Shown: positions 55,400-64,000 of the stretch, one piece after another
Position numbering within the stretch: the first letter of the stretch is position 1
Layout: each line of letters opens with the position of its first letter
Source of the DNA: Anthoceros angustus
Taxonomy: Eukaryota > Streptophyta > Anthocerotopsida > Anthocerotales > Anthocerotaceae
Reading direction: 5' to 3'
Assembly (NCBI GenBank): GCA_010909165.1
Contig: MU008207.1
Coordinates: 62,001-126,000, forward strand
DNA length: 64,000 bases
Notes under the pieces: generated by a model
Told to the model about the DNA's origin: nothing
What the model saw: the letters and a program-made list of their open reading frames with translations, nothing else
Database searches by the model: none
Translations under genes and position numbers: made by a program

Positions 55400-56053
55400 C
55401 TTTTAGCCAATTGATGAGGACCTATCGGAAAAGACTCTGCTAAGTATAGACAGGCAAGTCAAACACATTCGTTTTTTCTTGATACTGATTCTTCTCCTCC
55501 TTGGACAAAATCTTGAATGTGTATTTCTTCTCAAATGCATCTACTACCTTGTCTAATTTGGGCTTAAATGAGCCCAACTGCTATAAGGTGCTTATACTTA
55601 TTTCTACTATAGTGCACCTTAGAACTCGCACAAAGGAGTCTTGCACGCCTGAGAACTGGGACGAGAAAAGCTATAAACTATAGTTAAAATCAACGCCACC
55701 TTTGGTAAGCATATCTATCAAGGGACATAACACAGAACTAAATCTTTTGTGGATCATTATTTTTGTAAGTTGCCGAGTACTTGTCCATTTACCTTGTGGA
55801 AGTAATTGTTCAGGATCATAGCAATAACATGATCATAATATGAGGATAGCATATTTATAACTCTTAGCATCGGTACTCTAGGCATCATTGGCACTCTCAT
55901 CAAAGGATGTGGGTGCGGTATTGTGGTGGGTTTTAAGCAGACGTATTTGGGATGATGACGGAGTGCTAGGAGCGGTAGTAGAATGTTAAGAATGCAACAG
56001 CGTGCTAGGGATGGCAGCTTGGGAAAGGTGTCATGGGTTCTTGACAATAACAT
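55400..56053 (-). pseudogene. Degraded gypsy gag remnant (copy B)
   Basis: Counterpart of 11490-12140: HVIAMILNNYFHKVNGQVLG at about 55790-55850 and the FKIL signature at about 55510. Disrupted by stops. Confidence 0.7.
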
Positions 56054-56884
56054 AACCTATGGCGAATAATAAAACATTCTTTTGATATGATTATCAAGTT
56101 ACATGCTCTGTGCTGCACATCACCAATGCAGCAAAGCATTCTTTTGAAAATAATGAGTCATTAACTGATCTAGCCACATCTTAAGTTGCTTTCTCGTCAA
56201 TTAAATTATAACACTTTGAATCCATAATTCACAAGGTAACAAACAAAAGCCACAAATTCAATAGAACAATCCTACTTTAAGGTTTTGCATTTAAAGTTAC
56301 AAAATATGAAAGTTATGCTTGCATTGCAATTCTTCTTACACTTATTACGCAAGAACTTTCAAAGAATGTTTTTTCAGATACAGCCAACATCTTAACAATT
56401 GTTTTCTAACAATCAAATGGGAAGATGTACTAAGACGAATCTTGTTAGATCCCTGAGAAGGATTCTTTCGATTCTTATTCGAAAATGATTTGTTCTTTTG
56501 CTGAAACAAACATAACGCGCTCTCCTCCATGTTAAGACGTTCCATTGTTGAACTTCACACCTTCCTCTTATAGGAGAGCACCAATGATCTCAAAAATAAT
56601 TATGTTGTGGGCTATCTTGGAACCCGCTTGAACTGCTTGGTGAGCAAGTCTCACCGTTTGATTTTGTGGAGAGAAAAAATTTTGAAAGCTAGCCGGCAAG
56701 TTAGACCGAAGTTAAACCGTAGCTTGAGATTCTGAAATTAAAATTTCACGTGATGCAAGCTGGGGGCGTAATATCTTCTCTTACCATATTGAGCAACACT
56801 ATTTAAAGGTTCAATGTTTAAAGAATAAAATTTGGTGATGTGATATCCCGATGTGTGGCCTTTGCTTTTTGTGGATTACTAAAA

Positions 56885-57348
56885 CTGTATGGTTTGGTAG
56901 GTAATGACAAATGTTTGGGAACCATATCTTTTCCACAGAGGGTTACCGCAATCCTATTTTTGGCATAAGAGAAGATATAGGCATACTCGGACAGCATTTA
57001 CTTGCAAGTAGTCTTACAAAAACTACAAACCTAATCTACCTAGACGAAAAGCGGGATGCTAATGCCAAGGGTCCTATGTCTGCCAAAAGACTGGGATCCA
57101 CATGGTGTGGCTAGGATGTGAGCTGTGTAAGGAATATGAAGAGTACACTTAGCACACCTACCGCAAGTGCCTTAAGTGTCATGGGATAATTTAAACTAGT
57201 ATTTAATAATTATTTATATTATTTCTTAGATATAGTTTACTATTATTTACTTAGCTGTATGGACATTTAACGTGGAAGCTAGAGAATACTATGAGGGTTA
57301 TTTAGAGATAGAGGATGAAATTGAATATATAAACAAAGTTTGGCGCTA
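56885..57348 (+). pseudogene. 3' remnant of the uncharacterised gene family (copy B)
   Basis: SYVCQKTGIHMVWLGCELCK and EYEEYT, then after an intron-like gap VEAREYYEGYLEIEDEIEYI to NKVWR and a TAA at 57346-57348. The last exon is open here, unlike in copy A. Upstream exons are missing. Confidence 0.68.
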
Positions 57349-57349
57349 A

Positions 57350-57595
57350 GATACTAAGGTTAACTTAAGTCTGCTAATCAAATTGTTGATTCTAGTTTGC
57401 TAAGTAAAGGAGGTTTGGACTTAATATCAAGTATATCTAAAGTTTTCATGTACTTACTATATAATTCCCGACCAAGGGATTTAGTTAATAAATCAGTTGG
57501 GTTTTCTTGAGTTTGGACGTAGTTAATATCCAGAGTCTTATTTTCCAACAATTCACTTTACTCTTAATTCAATTGTATTGTAGCACTTTGTGCCT
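57350..57595 (-). pseudogene. Copia C-terminal tail (copy B)
   Basis: Minus strand: LLENKTLDINYVQTQENPTD, LLTKSLGRELYSKYMKTLDI and SKLESTI. Convergent with, and adjacent to, the gene-family remnant, exactly as at 60326/60343. Confidence 0.8.
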
Positions 57596-57603
57596 AAGAG
57601 CTA

Positions 57604-58377
57604 TTGATTCTCTTCAATATTTATCGTCATGGATGGGTCCGTTTTGTAGTAGTGGATATGCTTCACCTCCTACTCCAGCTCAATGACTTGTTTATGGCTT
57701 CATCATCATCTTCTCTGCAAGTTGAAATTAAGGCTTGGTTAAGTGGTCATTTTGAGATGACTAATTTAGGAGAGATGGCATACACACTTGGCGTTAATAT
57801 TATTCAAGATAGAAGCAATAAAACTTTAGATATAGTTCGAACTAAGTACATAAAGGACAGCTTAGACAAATATGTACTTGAGGACGTAAAGCATGCCCCT
57901 ACTCCTTTTGCTAGCAGTATACGACTTACCTCATATATGAGTCTTAAGACGGAGGCGGATAAATTGGAGGTGTCAATAGTTTCATGCAGACATGCTATCA
58001 ACACTCTCATATATTTAAGTAATTTTACAAGGCCAGACATATCTTTTGAAGCTAACTCTTGTTCATAATTTGTGGAGATTCTTGGATGGGAACATTGGAT
58101 GTTAGAAAAACGCATATTCAAATATCTCAAAGGTACTATGTACTAAGGGCTAATGTACAACCACACACTTGACATAGATAAGCTAATTTTAACAACATAT
58201 GGTGACGCCGACTATGTTGACGATCCCGACACACGGAAATTCGTATCAGGTTATGCGCTTTTTCTAGGCAAGGCTCCTATCTCCTCCTGGTCAAGTAAGA
58301 AACAAATGATCACTTCCTTATCTAGCAATGAGTCAGATTATAGAGTACTGTCTTCAGTTGTCAAGGACATTGTTTAA
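57604..58377 (+). pseudogene. Copia reverse transcriptase/RNase H fragment, plus strand
   Basis: VEIKAWLSGHFEMTNLGEMA, YTLGVNIIQDRSNKTLDIV, RTKYIKDSLDKYVLEDVKHA, LIYLSNFTRPDISFEA, then YGDADYVDDPDTRKFVSGYA and SSNESDYRVLSSVVKDIV. Same family as the minus-strand copia at 60343-62045 but in opposite orientation; it stops at the point where RNase H usually has another hundred residues. Confidence 0.88.
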
Positions 58378-58848
58378 GGTAGGTTAGCCTTAAGTGAGCT
58401 TAATCACCCCCAAAATAGTGCAAGCCTTTATATAGGCTAGGTGGTTAGGTGGTTAAGTGGTTACAACCATAAGTTGTTGTAACCACTAGGTAGTTGCAAC
58501 TAATATAACAACTAACTGCCTAGAGCAACTAATTATGTGACTACTTAATGCCCTAGATGGAAACTAATGTTTAAGTAAAGGTGCCCTAATGAATAGTGCC
58601 CTAAACCTACATATATTTCATCATTCCCACTCACTATGAATGTAGGGGTGAAAACTAGCTTTAAAATGAGGCCTATAACATAAGTAGGCTCTCACTAAAT
58701 CAAAAGTTATAAGCTTAAGAAAAATAACTAAATTCTACTTAAGGATTTAATAACCCAAGAGAGAAATAAGCCTAAACTAAATGCTGAATAAGCAAAGTAA
58801 ATAGGCCAACCATCATCGCTACCCGCTACCACGGGCACCTCGCGAAGA
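58378..58848. other. Upstream flank of the five-exon gene
   Basis: AT-rich, with a 'tggttagg/tggttaa' tandem tract at about 58440-58475 and a TATATAGG box at about 58430. No frame seen. It may include the promoter. Confidence 0.4.
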
Positions 58849-60326
58849 GTGGGCGCGCCCACGCGCACGCCGCGCGCGCTGTATGGTATCACGCGCCCAC
58901 GATCCGGACCTGGCCATGATTTTGCGTGGCCATTCACTGATGTCCATGCCGATGCCGGGCTCCAAGCTTCCGCAAATGCTGGTGCTGAAAATCCTGGGAG
59001 TCCCGTGTATCAAGTTGGTGACGAAGCCGAAGATGCGGATGCCGAGCTTGATTTTCTCAATATCCAGACCAGAATCTGCAGATCCGAACTTGTTGTAGAA
59101 AATCTTGGAGCTTCTCCTTCCAAAAGTGAGTTCCATAAAATACCTTATTTTGGTATTTCGTAATTACCAAAAATTGCCTTACATTTTCCATTTTTATTTA
59201 ATGCCTTCTCCTAATGTCGTTTGTCGATATTAGGTGTTACCAAAAATGATGGCGTCGGTGTCGATACTCCTCGGGTTCGTCCGCCCCGGTACCTTGCTAA
59301 TGGTGATCTGTTCCTATCGGATGATGAAGTCTCTTGCCAGCAATCTTCGCCGACGCCATCAAGGAGTCAAAGTGAAGATAATCTTGTGCCGGACCTGCCC
59401 TATTTTCTCAGGCTCCCTACTTCTCCGTCTAAGTCACCAATGTCGGCAGATCCGCATGGGTATGATGACTTCAATGTGGAGTTTGATGAGGATGAATTTA
59501 CCGCTGATTCGATGAAGACCGGAGTGACTTCTCGCCAAGCAGTGTGTGAAGGCAGCCCAAGTTGGAGGTGTCTATCATGTGCTGATGGAGAGTTCGGGGA
59601 CGCTAGTAGAGCCGACGCCCTCAACAAGCTTGTCTCAGGTAAGCCTGCTTGCATGGTTATGAAAGCATAGAAACATAACACCATGTTTTCTGATGATGAT
59701 GTCCATTGCAGATTGGGAATCTGGCAGGTCTCAACCAGAAGTGGCCAAGAAGATGATGGACATAGGAGCATAGTGTAGTGAGAAGATATGTGAGTGCAAA
59801 TGCTGGGAGTGAAGATAGGAAATGGTTGCCTTCATATGTAAACTGCTAGCATCCCATAAATAATGGAAAAACTATTTTGATTGCAGATGTGGATAAATGT
59901 GTTACAAGCCACGTGAGGTTTGCTATCCCACTACGTGCATCCCATGAAGAGGCAGGTACAGGGAAGAAAGTACCTGATTCCTATCTACCAACCGGGAATC
60001 TATTTAAAGCTACCTACCTTATATTCCCAGGAAGTCCTAAAGATCATGAGGCTCCCACTGAGTACATATGCCACAAGAAGGGAATAAAAATGGTGTGGGT
60101 AGGTGCTTCCCCATGTGAAGAGTATGAAGGACATTCCAAGCAGCTTTATAGTAAGTTGACTAACTAGTTAGTAACTTAAGCATTTTATATTATTTCCAAA
60201 CTTGACCACTAAGTTCTATGTATAGGATCTGTTTGGGCATTGGAGTGGGAAGCTAAGGAGTACAGTGAGGACTACTTAGAACTAGAGGCAGAACTTGAAA
60301 TGTTGGATCAACTTTGTGGCTTGTAG
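58849..60326 (+). CDS. Five-exon gene of an unrecognised family, one in-frame TAG
   Basis: Exons 58849-59125, 59234-59638, 59712-59789, 59887-60150 and 60226-60326, each bordered by GT and AG, sum to 1125 nt (375 codons including stop) in one phase, which supports the model. The start is uncertain. Features: acidic Ser/Pro-rich middle (LFLSDDEVSCQQSSPTPSRS; DDFNVEFDEDEF), AVCEGSPSWRCLSCADGEFG at the end of exon 2, EYICHKKGIKMVWVGASPCE in exon 4, and an acidic C-terminal helix YLELEAELEMLDQLCGL. A TAG at 59771-59773 in exon 3 breaks the frame unless exon 3 ends earlier; this could mean a pseudogene or two shorter products. Three degraded relatives occur in the window. Function unknown. Confidence 0.6.
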
Positions 60327-60342
60327 TATTACATTAGTTCCA

Positions 60343-62045
60343 CTAGCTAGCTAAGTTAATCTTGACCTCATGTATTCCTAAACTTTTCATGTGTTTGAGA
60401 TGTAAGTCCCTGCCCAATGACTTGGTTAATAAATTGGCTGGGTTTTCCTGAGTTTTTATGTAATTTATATCTATGGACTTATTTTCTAGCATTTCGCGAA
60501 TGTAATGATACTCAACTGCTATATGCTTAGTTCTTGAGTGGAAGACAGGGTTTCTAGCTAAGGCTTTAGCCCCCTGACTATCACTGAATAGAGATGTGGG
60601 CTCATTTTGAGGATAGTTAAGCTCGCCTACTGCTAACCTACTCCAGACTATATCTTTTGAGACTGAGGTTAGAACCCTATACTCTGACTCAGTGCTTGAC
60701 AAAGCAATAGTTGGTTGTTTCTTACTTGACCATGAGATGGGAGCTCCTCCAAGCAATAAGACGTAGCCGGATACATATTTACGGCTGTCTGGGTCTCTGG
60801 CATAATCAGCATCAGGATATGCTCTTAAGTTTAACTTAGATATGCCAGATGTATGCTTATACATCAATCCTGTGTGCATGGTCCCCTTGAGATATCTGAA
60901 TATCCATTTGACGCATTGCCAATGTTGTCTTCCAGGATTCTCCAAGAATTGTGAGACTGCACTAACTTCAAAAGATATGTCTGCTCTAGTGAAGTTGCTT
61001 AAGTATATTAAAGTACCAACATCATGTCTGTATGGTATTGCTGACATTTCTTCTTTCTCAGCATTTGTCTTAGGGCTCATGTCTGAAGTGAGCCTAGTGC
61101 CACTAGGAAATGGTGTGGCAGCAGGTTTAGCGTCCTCAAGTCCAAACTTGGCTAAACTTTCTTTTATATACTTTGTCTGAACTAGGCTGATGGATTTATT
61201 GCCTCTTTCCCTTATGATATTGACGCCAAGGGCATAAGTCAGCTCTCCCAAGTCCGTCATTTCATAGTGAATGCTTAACCAAGCTTTGACTTCAGCTAGG
61301 TGGGAGAGTGAAGATGAAGCTAAGAATAAGTCATCCACATAAAGTAAGAGGTAAAGTGAATGATGTTTTGACTTTAAGATATACATACTTGCATAAGCTT
61401 TGCTTTGTATAAAACCATATTTGATAAGCTTGTCATGTATATCCTTGTTCCATTCCTTTCCAGACTGCTTTAGACCATAGAGACCTTTGATTAGCCTACA
61501 GACCATATCTTCTTTGCCTTTGACCTCATAACCCTCAGCTTGTTTCATGTATATTTCTTCTTGAATGCGTCCATGCAAATAAGCAGTTGTGATGTCCAAA
61601 GGCAATTATTATTCTTAAGGAGGCAAATTTTGCTACTGGAGCATGTAAGTGGCTCAGGGTATGTAATCTAAACCCGGTATTTGGGTGAAGCCTCTGGTTA
61701 CTAGTCTTGCTTTATATCTCTCAATGGAACCATCACCCTTGCATTTGATCTTGAATACCTATTTGCTCCCAACAACTATTTTTCTCCCTTTGGGTGGTTT
61801 GACTAATTCCCATGTGGAGTTCTTAATTAGGGAGTCATACTCAGAGTCCACTGCGGCTTTCCATAAGTCCTTCTTAGGAGAGGAAAAAGCTTGTTTCAAG
61901 GTTTGTGGCTCTTCAGGATCAACTGTGGCTTTGTAAACAGCTTGATGAAAATGGAAGAAAGGTGAGGATGAAGGATCGTGTGGCAGCACATGATGGTGGA
62001 AAGAGGAGAAGAGAGGAGGAGGCAAGTGTAGCTCTCTCACATTGA
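60343..62045 (-). pseudogene. Ty1/copia element, long RT-RNase H frame
   Basis: A 420-codon frame (60343-61605) covers RT from LDITTAYLHGRIQEEIYMKQ through YGLKQSGKEWN, the catalytic LYLLLYVDDLFLASS, and RNase H (YPDADYARDPDSRKYVSGYV; IALSSTESEYRVL; HIAVEYHYIREML) to the C-terminus. Upstream, DSEYDSLIKNSTWELVKPPK and RKIVVGSK are followed by TAG (61757-61759) where relatives have Trp, and a deletion removes part of the first RT motifs near 61610-61680. No flanking LTR pair was found. Its stop codon lies 17 bp from the stop of the convergent five-exon gene. Confidence 0.9.
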
Positions 62046-62208
62046 GATGAGGCTTGGAGGGTATTTATACCTCCAATAGGGCTCCACAGAAGGAGCACAA
62101 GAAGCTTCCTAGTGATTAGCTTGCTAAACTAATGATACTTAATCGACACCTAACTTAGACTAAGTGTATTAGTCTAAGTACATTGGGCTTTAATACCCTT
62201 ACAACCTC
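62046..62208 (-). repeat. Probable copia 3' LTR piece with purine tract
   Basis: On the minus strand AAGTGGGAGG (about 62208-62218) precedes TTGTAAGGGTATTAAAGCCC, resembling a polypurine tract followed by LTR start; a ggtatttatacc box follows. It belongs to the copia fragment to its right. Confidence 0.45.
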
Positions 62209-62219
62209 CCACTTAAAAG

Positions 62220-63410
62220 CCAATTTACCTTCAGGAGAATGGACTATCTCATGCCCATCGTCCGAGCTTGTGCAAATTGTCTGTAGAGAGTCCCTTGGTA
62301 AGAATATCTACAGGGTTCTGGCTGGTGTGAACCTTGACAAGGTGTACCCTCTTGTCATCTAACACCTCTCGAATGAAGTGATACTTCACATCCACATGTT
62401 TAGTCTTCGCATGAAACATCGGATTCTTTGCCAATTGATAGCACTGCTATCACAATGCAACACCGGCAACCAACCTTGATCCCCAAGTCTCCCACTAAAC
62501 GAGCAAGCCATATGGCTTCCTTGCAAGCCCCGCTGTCGCAACATACTCTGTGGTAGATAGCGAATGCACGATCGCAAACGAGATCGCCATGAGATCGCCT
62601 CCAAAGGCACATGAAGACATAACTCGATGTGGACCTCCTTTTGTCCATATCCCTGCATAATCGGCATCATGTACCCAACCACATGCATCTTCACTACCAA
62701 AACATATGCACAAAGCTTTTGTACCATTCGGATACCTCATAACTCCTTTTATCGCCTCCCAATGCTTCTTGCTGTGGTTTGACATAAACTCGCTAACCAC
62801 TCCCACCGCAAAGGCAATGTCGACGTAGCAATCATTGCATACATCAAACTCCCTACATGATGAGTATGGGACCTTCTCCATTTCAACTTTGTCCTCCTCG
62901 TAGCTTGGGCAATCCGCTTGAAAGTTTCACATATGGAGGCAATGGAGTACCCAATGGCTTCCCCTTCTCCATGTTGAAACGTTGAAGCACCCTGTTAATG
63001 TATTCCGTCTCGAGACAAATAAAGCGACGCTATGTCTCGAATACGCATGCCAAGTATATGGCTCGCCTCTCCCAAGTCTCGCTATTTCAAAGTGAGCATT
63101 CAACTTTGACTTCAACAAATCTCATCAAGATCGCTCCCAAAGAATTAGCATATCATCCACATAGAGGATCAAAATGAGCAAGCTTTGATCCTTAGCTTGC
63201 TTCAGATAGAGGCAATGATCCTCATCGCCACGCTTGTAGCCTTGAGAAAGCATAAATGAGTGGAACTTGTGATACCACTGGTGCCTGCTTCAAACCATAA
63301 AGGCTCTTCCTCAACCTCGCACACCGATGCTCTTTGCCCTTCTCAACAAAACCTTCCGTTGTCGCAGACGCCCTCTTGAAGGTCACCATGCAAGAATATT
63401 ATTCAAGAAT
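62220..63410 (-). pseudogene. Second Ty1/copia RT-RNase H fragment, different family
   Basis: Minus frames: LRKSLYGLKQAP (about 63300), LILYVDDMLIL (about 63150), LKSKLNAHFEIARLG (about 63080), MSNHSKKHWEAIKGVMRYPN, DADYAGIWTKGGPHRVMSSC, SLSTTEYVATAGLARKP, then KHVDVKYHFIREVL and VDILTKGLSTDNLHKLGRW. The catalytic YVDD is present; frames change several times. Distinct in sequence from the copia at 60343. Confidence 0.88.
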
Positions 63411-63439
63411 ATCTCCTTTTCATAAGTGGGGTACTTCGG

Positions 63440-64000
63440 CTTGAGATCGATATTGCAATTGGCGGAGTGCTCATGCAAGAAGGTAGGCCGGTGGCTTACG
63501 AATCAAGGAAGTTGCATGAACATGAAAAGGAAGTACCCACTTATGAAAAGGAGATGATCCGCCATCAATTGTCTCAAGATTTGGAGACATTATCTTCTAG
63601 GAAGATCTTTTGCCGCATACGACAATGTAAGCACGAGCTTCTTTACAAATCAGCGACTAAGCGCAAGGCAGCTAGATGGCAAGATTTCCTAGCAATGTAT
63701 GATGTGTCTATCAAGTACAAGCCGTGGAAGGAGAATCTCGTGGCGTATGCTTTGAGTCGCAAGGTAGTTTAAGTTTGATAACCGCTTATCAAGAGGCCTA
63801 AGCTAGCCGCAATACGTATGGTGATTGAGCCAAGGACACTCACACGCAGATCAAGGAAGCTTATCTGCGAGATCCATTAGCATGTGATTGGATCAATGAA
63901 GTGGAGCAACCAGGATCTAAGTTTAAGCTTAGGGATGGCTTGTTGGTGTTCAAGCAAAACAGGATTATAATTCCTGATCCTTATGTGTTGAGAAGGAAGT
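63440..64000 (+). pseudogene. Gypsy RNase H and integrase N-terminus, runs off right edge
   Basis: IAIGGVLMQEGRPVAYESRK, PTYEKEM and the RNase H end WQDFLAMYDVSIKYKPWKEN are followed (63860-64000) by AYLRDPLACDWINEVEQPGS and RDGLLVFKQNRIIIPDPYVL, the region just before the integrase zinc finger. One or two frame changes occur. The rest of the integrase lies beyond the window. Confidence 0.85.

Larger units (their letters stand above)
51924..57480 (+). repeat. Segmental duplication copy B
   Basis: Direct repeat of copy A (1-13570 minus its insertions), including SNM1 exon 1 and its upstream flank. It lacks the gypsy element and the 1.8-kb segment 9665-11477, so it shows the arrangement before those insertions. 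Confidence 0.9.

Overview
The window is nuclear DNA of a land plant. Subtilisin-like proteases and an SNM1-type nuclease are split by short GT-AG introns, and most of the rest is Ty1/copia, Ty3/gypsy and DNA-transposon sequence in various states of decay. Compact introns and protein character suggest a non-seed plant, perhaps a lycophyte such as Selaginella; this is inference, not proof.

Layout. 1-13.57 kb is one copy (A) of a segmental duplication whose other copy (B) is 51.92-57.48 kb, in direct orientation. Copy A starts inside exon 1 of a second SNM1-like gene that runs off the left edge. It carries a 6.3-kb Ty3/gypsy element (1463-7745) that copy B lacks, so B preserves the empty site. 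12.16-15.78 kb is a 1.8-kb tandem duplication with a 30-bp coding minisatellite. 16.49-25.71 kb holds two minus-strand subtilase genes: the promoter-proximal-to-right gene (22.3-25.7 kb) looks intact, the left one has a frameshift and a truncated C-terminus. A 498-bp hAT-type MITE (25940-26437) follows.

26502-48016 is bounded by 39-bp terminal inverted repeats and by a 197-bp direct duplication of the host sequence on both sides, so it behaves as one 21.5-kb inserted block between the subtilase gene and SNM1. Inside are strongly G-skewed arrays, five degenerate copies of an unknown ORF module (27.5-33.0 kb), a tandem duplication (33.4-35.1 kb), and on the minus strand (about 36.3-45.0 kb) a broken Ty3/gypsy-like element in the order gag-like region, DNA cytosine-5 methyltransferase, reverse transcriptase, RNase H, integrase. 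The retroelement-borne methyltransferase is the most interesting biological content.

48721-52156 is a minus-strand SNM1-like gene with UBZ4 zinc finger, SAM domain and metallo-beta-lactamase/beta-CASP nuclease. 56.9-63.4 kb has copia fragments in both orientations around a five-exon gene of an unrecognised family (58849-60326); fragments of the same family occur three more times, each 3' end abutting a convergent copia tail. The window ends in a gypsy RNase H/integrase fragment.

A cross-cutting signal: where repeat copies can be compared, one copy has lost nearly all CTG/CAG sites through tiny indels, and ORFs are broken in the CWG-poor patches and open in the CWG-rich ones. This may reflect base-calling or polishing error at methylated CHG sites rather than biology, and it limits how literally the frameshifts here should be read.
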